DNA of 64,000 nucleotides, taken from assembly GCA_027563935.2 (NCBI GenBank), contig CM050446.2, positions 126,062,499-126,126,498 of the forward strand, in the 5' to 3' direction. This stretch comes from Costus lasius. Its lineage: Eukaryota > Streptophyta > Magnoliopsida > Zingiberales > Costaceae. Numbering within the stretch: position 1 is the stretch's first letter; each line of letters begins with the position of its first letter. The position numbers and the translations under genes were made by a program. A model generated the notes under the pieces. The model saw only the letters and a program-made list of their open reading frames with translations. It was not told the origin of the DNA and did not search any database. This document shows, piece after piece, positions 22,957 to 35,445 of this stretch.

Positions 22957-25900
22957 TAGAGGTGGCCAACGGGCCGGGCCGGCCCGGCACGACACGGGCC
23001 GGGCACGGCACGGCCCGTTGACCAAGTCAACGGGCCACGGGCGGCTCGTGGCCTGGCTCGGGTCGTGCTGGGCCGGGCCGGCACGGGCACGACACGAATC
23101 ATTTGGGCGGCAACGTTTGAAAATTTGAATTTAGCATGCGTTTTTACCCAAATAGCCCTATAACGGTTTGAAAAAATTTAAAAGTTAGGGATATAATTGT
23201 CTTTATGTTATAAAATTACCATTTTAGCCCCTTTTAATAATTAAAAATAGGGGATAAATATGTAAATTTATACCCAATTCATCCCTATAAATTGACCCCC
23301 CAACCCTCTCATTTCTTCACACAAGTTTCCAATTAACTTTGGATTAATTTCTCATTCTCTCTTAATACTCTCTTAATCTCTTTTCTAAGTCTTGAGTTTC
23401 AATTAGCCATCAAGATTTCAAAGCTCCCTCGGTCTAGTCACGTGGAGAAGATCAAGTAAGTAGTAAATTAATTTACTTTTAGTCTTTTATAATGTAATTG
23501 TACTTAAATTTAAATTATTCTAATATAAATTTTTTTTCATAATTATGTTTAAGTTAAGGTTGTTGAAGGCTGAAACCTTAACTTCTTAGTTCTTACTAAG
23601 CGATCTTCAAACACGTGATAAGGTAATTTTTTAATGTATAATTTATTATTAGTAAGTATTTAATCTTACTTTATAAATTTTTTGGCTAACTTTTAATATT
23701 ATATGTAGAATTAATGGCGGGATTTAACAATACATGGGATCTTTTGCCATGGGAGCTTGAGGCAATACAGCAGGAGCTAATGGGGACAACTACCCCCGTT
23801 ATGCCACCCGATCAAGATCAAGATGCCAACCCTCCGCCTTACGACCCAAATCAACAACAACAAGATCATGTTGAATTTGAGCCTACTAACACTACGCAGG
23901 GAGAGGAGGGATGCAGTGCAAACCCTCACGAGTCTATTGTGTCGGGCTCAAGAAAACGCACGAGCGACGTTTGGAAGAGCTTCGATGTGGTGACGATTAA
24001 CGGCGAAGAAAGAGCCAGCTGCAAGAAGTGCAAAAAAGTCTTGACTTGCAAATCATCGGGTGGAACTGGTCATTTGACTCGCCACATCAGAAGCCATCAA
24101 ACTCAAATCGATCGTGCACAGGCTACTCTAAATCTTTCCTCTAGTTATTTTGAAGTTTTTAATTATTCTACTGAAGTTCTTAGAAAAGAATTAGCTAAAT
24201 TTATTGTTTGGGATGAACAACCATTTTCTTTAGCAGAAAATTATAAACTTGAAAAATTTATACATAAATCACTACAACCTAAATATAAAAAAGTAAGTAG
24301 ACAAACCATGCGTAGGGATGCTATAAAATTTTTTTCTGAATATAAAACTAATCTTTTATAAGCTTTAATTACATTAACTTCTTGTATTTCTTTAACATCT
24401 GATATTTGGACCAGTAATCATTCTGATCAGTCATACATGTGTATTACGGCACATTGGATAGATAGTGAATTTTTTATACAAAAAAGAATTATTGCATTTA
24501 AAATTTTTGAATATCCTCATACTGCAAATGCTATAGTTAGACAATTTCATAGCATTTTACATTCAGATAATATAATTAATAAAATTTTTTCAATTAGTTT
24601 TGATAATGCAAGTAATAATGATAGTGCAATTGATAAATTAAAAAGATTGTTAAATCCAATATTTAATGGTGCTTTTTTTCATATACGATGTGCATGCCAT
24701 ATTCTAAACTTATGTGTTCAAGATGGAATAAGAGAAGTAGATGAACATGTAACTAAATTAAGAAATGCTGTTAGATTTGTTACTTCTTCTACTTCTAGAA
24801 ATCAAGATTTTAGACAAACATGTAAATCTTATGGTTTGTCATATAAAAAATTTAAACTTGATATTAAAACACGATGAAATTCTACTTATGATATGCTAAC
24901 AACATGTTTTCCATTTAAGGATCCTCTTACATTATTTTATAATGAAAGAATGCCTGATGGAAATATTGAAGAAAATGATTGGGATAAAGCAAAGTTATTA
25001 CATAATATTTTAGAAATTTTTTATAATGCTAGCACTCATTTATCTGGTGTTTATTATCCTACATCATGTTTAATTTTAGAACATTTAGTTTTAATTAGTG
25101 AAATTTTTTCTCAATATAGACATGATGAAAATGTTTTTCAAGTAATTTTTAAAATGGAAACAAAATTTAAAAAATATTGGAAAAATATATCTCCTTTATA
25201 TTGTTTAGCTTCAATTATGGATCCTAGATTAAAATTAGAAGGTGTTCATATTTTATTAGATGAATATTATAAAAATATGGAACTTGAAGGAGTAGATGAG
25301 AAAAAAAATGAAGTTTCTACCTTATTAGATGAAATGTATAATGTTTATAATTTAAAATTTGGAAATACAATGAATCCAATATCCTCTCAAACTAATGTAT
25401 CTACTAGTAGTAATTACAGGAAGAATACGCACAATTTTAAATAGAAAAGGAACATCAACAAGTCGATCTAGTAATTTTAATGAATTAACATTTTTTTTAG
25501 AAAATAATCATACATCTTTACTCACAGAAGAACAAATAGATAATTTTGATATTTTATCATGGTGGAGATCACAAGGAAAATCATATCCTGTGGTTTCTGC
25601 CATGACACGTGATTTACTAACTCCTCCGGTGTCTACTGTAGCATCGGAGTCTTGTTTTAGTGCAGACGGCAGGGTGCTGGACGAGAAGCGTAGCCGAATG
25701 AACGAAGCAAGCGTGGAAATGTGTATTTGTCTTAAAGATTGGCTAGATGCTGAAGATCGTCTTCAAGATAAAGGTGGTCATTCAACTTCATTGGATGATG
25801 ATGAACAAAGTCTTGGAAGTACAGGCGGAAGCAACAATGGATAAACGTTGTAATAAATAATTATAAAAAAAGTTATAAAAAGGTTGTAGAAAGAGTTGTA

Positions 25901-26485
25901 AAAAGAGTTGTAAAAAGAGAACTACGTAGACCTGATTCCTCCTTTGAGTGGGGTACGTAGGCAGCCTGTAATGGGTCCGGTTTAAAATATATAAAATTTT
26001 AACATTTTTTCAAAAATTTTTGCAATATACATTCTCAATTTCTCAATTTTTTTATTTTTTTCATATTTTATATATTTTAATTAAGTAATAATTTACTTAT
26101 CCAATTAATTTATTTTTTTTAAATTTGGCACGCGGGCCAAAGTCGGCCCACGGGCCACAATCGGCCCGTGGGCCAACTTTGGCCCATGGGCCACAATCGG
26201 GACGGGCCAAACACGGCCCGCATTTATCATTTGGCCCGTTGGGCCGTATTTGGCCCGCGTGCCTAAGGCAGCCCGCGGGCCGTGCCTGGCCCGCATGCCG
26301 GATCCGTGCTCACTCTCCGGCGGAATCGTGCCTGTGCCGACACGCCTAATCGGACCGCGGGCCGTGCCGGGCCGAAGAAATTTTCCACCGTGCCGTGCCC
26401 GGCACGGCACGATTTGAAACGGGCCATGCCAGGCACAGCCCGCCAGGATCCGGGCCGGCCCGGGCACGGCCCATGGCCACCTCTA
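22957..26485 (+). mobile_element. hAT transposon copy 1 (defective), nested in the copia element
   Basis: Perfect 12-base terminal inverted repeats TAGAGGTGGCCA/TGGCCACCTCTA. 8-base target duplication GTTCAAGT (22949-22956) and GTTCAGGT (26486-26493), one mismatch. Subterminal regions are packed with GGGCC/GGCCCG words (22970-23095 and 26130-26480). It carries a broken transposase on the plus strand. Near-identical by eye to the copy at 45920-49843 in the coding part. Confidence 0.97.
23714..25844 (+). pseudogene. hAT transposase, inactivated
   Basis: Compared with the uninterrupted copy at 46515-48653 it has three main lesions. A TAA at 24359-24361 replaces a Gln codon, a TGA near 24877 replaces the Trp of the TRWNST motif, and a small indel near 25412-25420 shifts the frame. 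The N-terminal BED-type zinc finger (CKKCKKV...) and the C-terminal hATC block (STVASESCFS) are still readable. Near its C terminus SADGR replaces the usual SAGGR. Confidence 0.95.
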
Positions 26486-26493
26486 GTTCAGGT

Positions 26494-27344
26494 AGATTAA
26501 CCTTTGCAAGGCACCTCCACATTTGAAGGAAATTAAGCTTTGGCTTATAGCCCTTCCAAAGTTCATAAGGTGTGACCTCTTTATCTTTTAAAGGAATTCT
26601 AATAAGAATGAAACATGAAGACAACAATGCTTCTCCCCAAAGATTTTGAGGTACCCAGAACATAACATTATGGAGTTAACCATGTCTAGAAGAGTTCTAT
26701 TTTTTCTTTCAGCTACACCATTTGATTGAGGTGAATAAGGAGGTGTAACTTGATGAATTATACCATACTCTTGACAAACAAGGCAAATTCATTAGAAACA
26801 TATTCACCTCCTCTATCTGATCTAATTATTTTAATCTTTTTTTCTTGTTAATTTTCAACTTTAGCTTTGAAAATTTTAAATTTACTTAAAGCTTCATCTT
26901 TAGTTTTAATTAAGTAGGTGTAACAAAACCTTGAAAAGTCATTTATAAAAGTTACAAAATATTTATTTCCTCCCCTAGTTGTAGTTGATATTGAATCACA
27001 AACATCACTATGAATTAAATATAGAATTTGTGTATTTCTAGATTCAATTGATTTAAAAGGCTTTCTTGGTTGTTTAGCTTTAGCACAACTTCACATTTTA
27101 AATTTAATTTAGAATTCATTTTAGGAATTAGTTCTAAATTTATCATTTTATTAATTGATTTAAAATTAACATGACCAAGTGTACCATGCCAAATATCATT
27201 TAATTCAGAATTTAAGACAATAGCAGATGAAGAAAGTGGATTTTTATTTATTTGAAAAAGAATTACATTGATTTTGAAGAGTCCTTCTGAAATGAACCCT
27301 TTTCAAATGAAATTATCCTTTTTGGTGATTACAACTTTATTTGC
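26494..27344 (-). pseudogene. Copia integrase fragment
   Basis: The minus strand gives, with stops and frameshifts, a DVCDSIS...GGNKYFVTF...[14 protein letters not shown] order, the first two acidic residues of a DDE integrase, and TPYELWKGYKP near 26590. It ends at the hAT insertion. Confidence 0.8.
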
Positions 27345-28559
27345 TTATAATACAATTTTGTAACCTAATTGTACAAGAAGTGATACACAAATTAGGTTCT
27401 TCCTCACATCTGGAACTAGTAGAACATTGTTTAGAAGTAACGTCTTTCTAGAAGTGAACTTCAAGTTGACGTTTCCATGTCCTAGCACATTTACAGATGT
27501 TCCATTGCCCATTATTACGCTTCCCCCACTTGTGTCCTGAAAGGAAGTAAAATATTCTTTTTTAGTGCAAATATGAACATTAGCTCTTGAGTCAAGCCAC
27601 AATTCTGAATCATGGTAGGCTAAGTTGACAGAAGGAGTAAAAGAAACTGACCTAATGGTACTAGTAGAAGGTTCACCCTCAATCATGTTGACTTGAGATT
27701 CGGGTTTAAAACCTCTCTTCTTGGCTTGAACCTTCTCAGTTTTGCGAAAGAAATAATTTGAAGCGAGATGGTTGTCCTTCCCACACACAAAGCAAAACTG
27801 GCCATCTTTCAATTTCTTATTCCCTTTAAAATTTGGTTTGAAATTTTTATTTGTATTATTGGAGTTGTTATTAACATTATTCCTAGGTTTAAAATTTTTG
27901 TTTCTAAGGATAAACCTTTTATTTTTTGGTTTGAAGGAATTATTTGGATTTGGCTTAGCAACTTCAGTTATGTTGATTTTAGATTTAGAAGCATCTTTAT
28001 TTAATTCTCTTATTCTATATTGATCTTCAATTCTTATGGATTGAATTACAGATCTAAGAGAAAGAGAAGTTTGAGATCTCCTAATATCTTGTCCAAACTT
28101 GGACCAAGAAGGGGGAAGTTTGTCTAAGAGGCAAGAAATTTGGTAGAATTTACTAAAGATGGTTCCATTCCTATGAATTTCATGAGTCATGTTTTGAAAA
28201 ACATGAATTTGATCATTTATAGGAATATGATTAACCATCATGTAGGAGTTGAAATCAGATGCAGTGAATCTTATTGCACCTTCAAGATCTCTTAGGTAGG
28301 TACCGTCTAGTGCATCCCAAATTTCTTTTGCAGTTTTATATTTTCTATAAGTTATCACTTAGACAAGAAAGGATATGAAACCTACAAAGGTATTCTCAAT
28401 TTCCTCAGGTGATTTAGCAGAAGAAGAAGGGAAAGGTAGAATTTTCCCTAAGGCAGCAATTAGTCCTAGTGAAATTAACCAGGCTTCTAATTGCTTTTGC
28501 CATCGGGCAAAATCAATTCCATTAAATTTTTCAGGTTTAAAGTTATCTTCTAATGCCAT
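27345..28559 (-). pseudogene. Copia gag and protease, decayed
   Basis: Starts at MALEDNFKPEKFNG (28559), as is usual for copia gag. An in-frame stop at about 28359-28361 separates the first part from the rest. A zinc knuckle is visible as CFVCGKDNH but its last Cys is replaced (SNYF). The protease core reads WLDSRANVH where active copies have Asp-Ser-Gly, so the enzyme would be inactive. The GNGTSVNVLGHG and VLLVPDVRKNL stretches are typical copia protease. Confidence 0.88.
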
Positions 28560-29255
28560 TTTTATGTTAAAGGGAATAAGAAATTTGTTTACCTGCATAA
28601 ACAAATTTGTTTATTGTTTCTTTAACCCATTTAAGTTCAATGTTAAAATTAGATATATTATGAGTATGAAGTCCAAGTTCTGCATGTCAAATATTATATG
28701 CAAAAGGTTTAACATGTCTATTTTAAAATAGTAAACTGTAAATAGAAATTTATTACACATACAATTCTATTACAGATAAATTAAAAAGAATATATAAATC
28801 AGCTTAATTTACTGTTCTAGTGTTATCCGGTAATTGAAGATGAAAAGTTCTCTTAAACAGACAGTAAGATGAAAATCCACACTAGCAGCAAACTATTTAT
28901 TTCAGCGTATATAAGTTTTTTTTTTCCTATTTTATAAAGCAACACAGATCAAAATGCTGACAAAGGGATTCGAGAAGTACAAATTCCAAAAGATGCTCGA
29001 GATGGCAACACGTTAAATTGATTAAAACAGTAAACAGAATTATTTTACTAAAGAAACAATAAAATCCTTAATTTGAATTAAAGCAGCAATTTTACTGTAG
29101 TTTCTCGTGAACAGATAGATGAATAGAAATATCTATTTTCGTAAATTTTTTTTACCGAATATTTATATTCTAATTAACAGTAAAGATAAAATAGCATACA
29201 AACTTTCAATCTAACAAAAATCAATAAACTAGCATGTGAAACTTTCACCTAAGAT

Positions 29256-29677
29256 TGTTGTGGAGAATTTTCTAGAATTTATTTTTAACAACAATTCGCA
29301 TGCTTTTATATAATATTAATTTGCATAAAATAAAAGAAAGAGTTCAAGAAAAAAAAAACCCAGAAGTGCGATACACTGGAGATACTCTTCCTCCGGAGTA
29401 CAACCGTGGAGAAATGACCAGATTCCTTATAATTGAGTATCAGAAAACCAAAATAACCAAGGAGAAAATCAAGAAGAGATCAAGAGATTGTTATATCCCT
29501 CGGTCAAGACTTTAGCCTTATTATAGGCTTAATCCCAACGACAGAAAAATCCAACGTTAACAATCAAAGCATTGAATTTACTTTCCAAATTTAATTCAAT
29601 AGATTGATTTAGCCGGCTGCTTTATTTCAATTAAGAAATTGAATTAAAACTCTTTTTTTTTTAATTTTATTCCAACA
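29256..29677 (-). repeat. Copia 5' LTR
   Basis: 422 bases, TGTTG...CAACA ends, next to the ATTCT target duplication. It is shorter than its partner because a segment near 29370 is missing and the outer part differs. Confidence 0.85.
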
Positions 29678-31187
29678 ATTCTTCGGTGGAAAATAACGCT
29701 ATGTTTCTTTTATGCTTTTACCTATCTAGGTATCCTGTAATACGAGCAAGGTTGGTTGATCTTGCGTGCAGACTAAGAGTATGCTTTGGAAATTCACCCT
29801 CGGTAGATGTGCAACTTCAACATGTTCCCTATATAGTCTTATTTTCGTGCTCAAACATTCTTTCCTTCACAAATCTTAATCATATTCGCGTATAGATTGT
29901 TTCCAGGTTTGCAATTTGAATTAGTATATCCGAATCAACTACATGGGATGATGTGAACAGCTTCCCGTGTCATGCTAGATTTCTTTGTCTGTAACCTGAA
30001 ATGGGCAATGCAACATCAATTTTGATGGCATAAAAGATGGTGCTAAATAGTAAACCTTGCTTGATGCGTGTATCAGATCAATTCATCAGATAAGGGCACA
30101 GGAGTTTTGATAACATTTGACCTAATGATTACACTAAGTTATTTTAGCCAAGTTCTGCCAATCCATCATTGTTGGAGGAAGAATACGAGGAGAGAGAGAG
30201 AGAGAGTTTCATAGCTTTTACCGTGGTAAAAAAAGGGTAGAGAAAGAGGAGAGACGTGTCGTGAGGCATTCATTTATTCTTGTTGCTTCCATTTGTAGTC
30301 AATGTTGCCTCGTATGGTCCTATCTTCACCTGATGTAAGAATATGATAATAAAAGAAAAGGGGGAAGGAAGAAATTGGATGAAGACTGTTCTAAACATTT
30401 ATCTTTGTTGATGCAGCTAAATTAAACTTTAGACCAATCTGCATTAGAACATTTAATCTACTCTGATCTCTTTTGTAGAATAAACTAACTGTGGAACTTT
30501 AATCCTTTTTGGTATAGACTAATTTCATTTTCACTTGAAGGTAGATAATTTCACTGTAGGCATATTTCTCTTTTATAATTGGAAGATTTATTATGGATTA
30601 TGTAGAAAACATAATTAATCAAAGTGCAAGCACGTTAGATATTAAATTTTATTCGAGCACTTGAAGTCTTGAACAACATTAGTTTGCCTGGTACCATGAC
30701 GTGTCTTTGTAGGGTAAACCATCAGCCACCGGTGTGTACTTCATTGTGCTTTTTCACAAATGATTCATTTCTTATACAGCAATTTGTCTGTCTATGCAGT
30801 CATCTGGGCTTAATATTCATGATTCGTAATGTTTTCAATTGTGAACTGTTCTGATGGTAAATCTTTCTTTTTATGGTTTCAGTTTTACCACTTGTGCCAA
30901 TTAAAAGATCCTTTCATGCTATTGAAATTCATTCTACCACGTTAAGTGTAGTTGCTTTATGTGATTTATGTTTGTTTAACATTTTCATGTTTTCATTACC
31001 CAGCATAGTAGTGCTCCTTTTAAAATTTGAAAATTAGTACAATTTGATATGCAGAAAATGTGTAACTAGGGCAAGTAGTCTTCAAGAAGCTACAGGTCAA
31101 CACTTATTGATACTCTATTTTCTAGTGCTATTTTAGCTATTCTGTTCAGAGTTGGGAGTATGGACAATTTTACTGGTACAACAATTT
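29678..31187. other. Intergenic, nothing recognised
   Basis: AT-rich. Contains a short GA repeat (30189-30207). No convincing coding region; it may hold upstream exons of the phosphatase pseudogene too decayed to read. Confidence 0.45.
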
Positions 31188-32455
31188 GGAACCCCTATTG
31201 AGAATATTGAACTTTGTGACTGCAGGAGATAATCGTGGTCAGTATACTGTCTTTGGCTCTTTTGAATACGGTGGGCAATCGCCTCTGGTATTTGTTCCTC
31301 GGGGACTATGTTGATCATCATAAGCAAAGTGCAGAAATAATGTTTCCTCTTTCCGTACAAGATCAAGTATCCTGAGAACTTCCATCTAAGGGGTAACCAT
31401 GAATGCACTTCCATTAATCGATAGGTTTGTAATGATGAGTGCAAAAGCAGATAAATGCTTGATTGTTGTAACTGAATTCCAGTTTCTGCATAATAAAGAT
31501 AGCAAGATACTCCTCATCCACGGGTGTTTATCTCATGACTAAACTTGGACCAGATTTAAAATATGACGACTCCTGTGTATGTTCCAGACTAATGTTTCCT
31601 TTTTGATTTGCTATGGTCAGACCCAGAATAAGATAGTGATGGATGGGGAGAAAAATGAAAGAAGAAATGCTTCTATAAATTCTAAATTCTTGTTTTTATA
31701 GGTAAAGAAGCCAAAACTCATCTCATATTTTTTGAAAAATGGAAGAAAAACCCCTTACTTTATTTTTATTAGAATTAGCTTCACTTTACTTTATTAGAAT
31801 TAGATTAGAAAAACAAAAACCATTCTATTACAGAAAAAAGAAATAGAACTGGAATGACACATTGATTCTTTTTTCGCAATTTTTTTTTTGAATCGTATGC
31901 ATCCAAAGGTGCATGTACGGTTTCGAAAGGATACAATTTTGTCCTAATCAACCGATTTCATCGAGAAAGATTACTTTTTTTAGGCCAAGAGGTTGATAGC
32001 AAGATCTCGAATCAACTTGTTGGTCTCATGGTATATCTCAGTATATAGAAGATGATACTAGGGATCTTTATTTGTTTATAACTGTTGGGCGGGCATGGTA
32101 GCGGAGTTTCTTCATAAGCATGAGATGGATCTCAACTGGGGAGGCAACCACAATAGTGGTATTCTCTTGAAACTTTTCACGTAGCCATTATTTCATCAAC
32201 TTATTTTTTTCCCAAACATTTCAATTTAGAGTCGTTTATAAGTGTTATCGTGCCACATTAAGCTGAACAGTCAGCTTAATCTAATTACGTACAGTGCATC
32301 TAGCTAATCTCTTGTGGCAGGTAGTGGAAGATGGCCATTGATTCTTTTCAGAGGACCAGTAGGTATTCTCTACCCCAAACTATTGTGGGGAGTTTGATAA
32401 TTGTGGTGCTATGTTGATTGTAGACAACACTCTAAAATATTCATTTTAATATTCT
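31188..32455 (+). pseudogene. Protein phosphatase 1 catalytic subunit (TOPP-like) pseudogene
   Basis: The remains of a Ser/Thr phosphatase gene run in the correct order. A GDIHGQY-like block is near 31226 (here GDNRGQY). Next come LFEYGG-like, GDYVDRG-like (GDYVDHH), PENFHLRGNHEC near 31370, a HGGLSPD-like block near 31519 and DLLWSDPE near 31605. AEFLHKHEMDL is near 32106, then QVVEDG near 32320 and TPNYCGEFDN near 32370. Stops, frameshifts and changed metal-binding residues (the His of GDIHG is replaced) rule out function. Introns remain (for example 32130-32320), so it arose by DNA duplication or decay in place, not by retrocopying. A plastid fragment interrupts it. Confidence 0.88.
31700..32081 (+). 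other. clpP: Plastid DNA insert (NUPT): clpP intron end and exon fragment
   Basis: Part of the chloroplast ClpP protease gene. The 3' end of its group II intron is at about 31700-31948, including a domain V-like hairpin (GAATCGTATGCATCC...GGTGCATGTACGGTTTC, 31890-31926) and the CCTAAT branch region. The next exon (about 31949-32081) reads as the [13 protein letters not shown] and [13 protein letters not shown] part of ClpP. A two-base duplication near 32045 shifts the frame. The match stops abruptly at LYLFI. It is a nuclear copy, not functional. Confidence 0.85.
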
Positions 32456-33419
32456 TAAAACAACTAACTAGGGGGATTCGCTAATAGTTTGATAAAATCA
32501 GAAACAAGGATCAGCAATTTACTTGGCATTTCAGCAGGCGTAAGGTCATATAATACGATGAATGTTCATATTCTGCATGGTATTTTCATTTTTTATTGTG
32601 TACATTTGAGAATCATTAGTTGCAAATATTTCTTCATATATAGAATTATGAATGAAGTACTAATTTATTTTCTAACCATCAATGTTTTAATGTGTTAGGT
32701 TCGTCACTGTGCTATCATTTCTATGACAAACAATGATCTCCTGTCTTATATTTCAAGGTCATTTTACAGAAATTTGAGCTTCAAATTTACCAACTGAATT
32801 TGGAGTGAATGTTCTAGTAGATTGATTGGAATAGAACGCATGCGAAAATAGTTTAGTTACATAGTATACATGAATGCGCAGATCTACCTCATCTCACCGT
32901 TATTCCGTTAAGAAGCCAAATGGCTTACTGGAAATTGGAGTTACTGGTGCAATAGAACACAGTTATGTGCACAAATATGTTTTGGAACTTCCAGAGATTG
33001 TTACAGATCTTCATACTGCTCCAAACGTTGGATACACTGTTGCGCATTGGAAGTGAAAAACGGTCTTTCTTGTGAAATTTGTGTTGTGGCTTAGCGGATG
33101 TGTTGCGCATAGGAAGGGAAGACGCGCAATGATGAGCATGTTAGTGGATGGCTCATTTAAAATGTCGAATTGCCGTTGTTTTTCACCATCTTGATGGAGT
33201 GGGACTGTGGGAGCTTTGTACTTGTGCGTAGAGTTCTTCTTTCAAATGGAAATAGTAAGAATTTCTCATCGCTGCTTAGGCACCCCCACCACCCACCCCT
33301 CACCCGGTGGGTAAGAAAACTAAACCTCGACAAATGTTGTTTACTCTTGCACATTCATATACATGTGCATGAAACACAAATTGAGATGATAAATGAAATA
33401 GTACAAAACACAAATTGCC
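32456..33419. other. Intergenic between the phosphatase pseudogene and the transposon nest
   Basis: Holds the unrecognised segment at 32874-33056 and a C-rich CACCCCCACCACCCACCCCT stretch at 33280. No other feature. Confidence 0.4.
32874..33056 (+). other. Short protein-like open segment, unrecognised
   Basis: 60-codon open frame of balanced composition (contains LEIGVTGAIEHSYVH and LPEIVTDLHTAPN). It could be an exon relic between the phosphatase pseudogene and the transposon nest. No family was recognised and no splice signals are convincing. Confidence 0.25.
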
Positions 33420-33957
33420 CTAACGTAATCCTGAATCGACCCAGTGTGCTTCAGCCGATCCAGCTTCCCACGAGCTTGGTTCGCCAAGTTTCCGGGAAGA
33501 AACTGCTGCCACAGTTCCTCACGGAAAGTCTCCCAAGGCAAGCTAGTAGCCCCTGATGTAGAGTTAACTTTGGTCCGCCACCAAAGTTTTGCGTTGCCAG
33601 TGAGGTATGCGATGCACACCTGCACCCGATCTTCTTCTGGAACATAGTTAGCAGAAAACAATTGTTCCATATCCCAAATAAAGTTTTCTACCTCTCTGGA
33701 TGATCGAGCCCCCCCGAACATCGCTGGCTTAGGGATGCGCATCCTCGGCCTGGGAGCCTCCTGCTCCGCCGTCGCGGCAGTTCGGGATACTTGCATTAGA
33801 GCCAAGCGCAGTACCCCGATCTCAGCCTGCATCTCCTCGCGCATCCGTGCCATCCCTGCTTGTTGTTCCTCACGCATCCTGACCATCTGCTCTGGCAAGT
33901 CGAGCAGACTTTCTAGGGTCTGTTGTAAATTTTTAATTTGCAACCTCTGTTGCTCCA
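33420..33957 (-). pseudogene. Gypsy element C: gag, distal part
   Basis: The minus strand reads coiled-coil-like LQIKNLQQTLESLLDLPEQ, then the gag core VENFIWDMEQLF, VCIAYLTGNAKLWWRTK and WETFREELWQQFLPGN, homologous to the plus-strand gag at 61920-63200. It is broken at 33957 by the LTR of element B, and its start is on the other side of the nest at 61467-61617. It is truncated near 33420. Confidence 0.9.
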
Positions 33958-35445
33958 TGACACGTCCCGCAAGTGCATGGTTATATCGAAGTAATATAAA
34001 AGATGTCGAATCCCACAAGGAATAAGGTTGAGTACTAGAAAAATTTAAGTTTTAATAGCTAGGCGAATCGAAACATGATCTTGAAGACTAAAATAATCAA
34101 AAACAAGACAAACAATCATGATGACGACGGTTGAGAGTAAATATGGGAGAGATATTAGGGTTTTAGTTTCCACCACGATGATGATCTTAATCGCATAAGA
34201 AAGATATTAATTATTTGGATTATTGGTTTTGCACAAGGAATCTAACCCTAGGGTACAAGGTGCCCTCTCTCAAGTGTACACCCCGGTGTTCGACTTAGAA
34301 CGACCTCCCACTCTCGCGGTGGATAGTTCTAAGCGAACCCAATGAGTTCTATGGCAGATTATGAAACCCTCGAGCGAAGACCAAGCACTCTCGTGTCGAG
34401 GTCTTGCAAGTTTTACTAAGAAATTTCACCCTTATGATCCTCCTCTCGGTATGACTTGTAACGGCTAATACATGAAAATACTCAGCTAAGGTAAAATCAC
34501 TATATAAGCACGTTAAAGTAAAATATGCTCACAATACATTCCAAATAACGAAAACTGAAATAAAGTTTGCGATCAAAATCATCAAAGGGCTTTAACCAAG
34601 CCCTGAAATAGGGTTTACGCTACAATCATCATTGAAACGCTAAAAAATCTCTCTTTTAACATGAGAAAATCACAAGGAACAGTTTCTAAAGGATAAGAGA
34701 CAATAAACCGAAACAATCCTGAAGAATCGAGGCGCTCCGATGATCAGATCTTCGAAAATCACCCCGGAATCATGTTTTCGCCGTGTTCTTCCGCCCTTGC
34801 CGCTTCGTCGTGTGTTTTCTCCATCATTATGGCATGAAAATTAGGGCTTTTATATCCCTTGCGTTCTCCTTCGAAAGAGCTTTCCATAGAGTCCTCACTT
34901 GCCAAATTTGGATGCTAAACGAGTGAGAAATCACCTAAAATCTGAGTGGAACTCAGTCCGCGCGAGCCTGGGTTGGAATCACGGGTGAACTCCGCCGGGT
35001 TCACCTGGCCGTGATTCATTCTATGAAATCCGACTAAAAGAAGTACGGTGAACTCTACCGGGGTTCACCTGGCTGTGCTTTGCTCTGTGCAGATCTCGGC
35101 CTATAGGAATTCTGGTGGCCGTGATTCTCTCTGTAAGTTCTGCTGGTTGGCGAAGAAACTGGTGAACCCCATGGGATTCACCTGGCCGTATTGTTCAGGC
35201 TAGCTCCGTTTTGGCCTAAATTTGACGTGTAGTTTCGTCTTTGTATAAGAAATCGTCCTATGGCCTCGAAATCTTCAAAATATGTCGAAAAAAGGGTGAT
35301 TTTACCTAAAATTCCATAAAAGCACTAAAAAGTGAAGATTCCGAAGCATTTAAGCAAATAAGCCCTAAAAGAGTATAAAAGTGTCAAAATAAGCCTAGAT
35401 TTAACATGATAGCTATGAATATTACTACTAAAATGCACGGCATCA
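33958..35445 (-). repeat. Element B 3' LTR
   Basis: 1488 bases. Matches 60030-61466 along its length with scattered differences. A minus-strand TATA box lies at about 34847-34856, and palindromic GGTGAACC/GGTTCACC units lie at about 34980-35190. Confidence 0.93.

Larger units (their letters stand above)
20193..29677 (-). mobile_element. Ty1/copia LTR retrotransposon, decayed and split by a hAT element
   Basis: The target duplication ATTCT is present at both outer ends (20188-20192 and 29678-29682). LTR sequence is at the left (from 20193, TGTTGTGGGACA) and right (29256-29677, TGTTGTGGAGAA to TTCCAACA). Between them, on the minus strand and in copia order, are gag, protease, integrase, reverse transcriptase and RNase H, all with frameshifts or stops. 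A hAT element occupies 22957-26485; without it the element is about 5.95 kb. Order and domains identify copia rather than gypsy. Confidence 0.93.

Noticed and set aside
23714..25844. Working hAT transposase in copy 1
   Set aside because: Two nonsense codons and a frameshift relative to the intact copy.
26105..26500. Open frames in the right end of hAT copy 1 and similar ones at 45905-46241
   Set aside because: Same GC-rich subterminal repeats, no recognisable protein.
31949..32081. A functional plastid-type clpP gene
   Set aside because: Only part of one exon is present and it is frameshifted.
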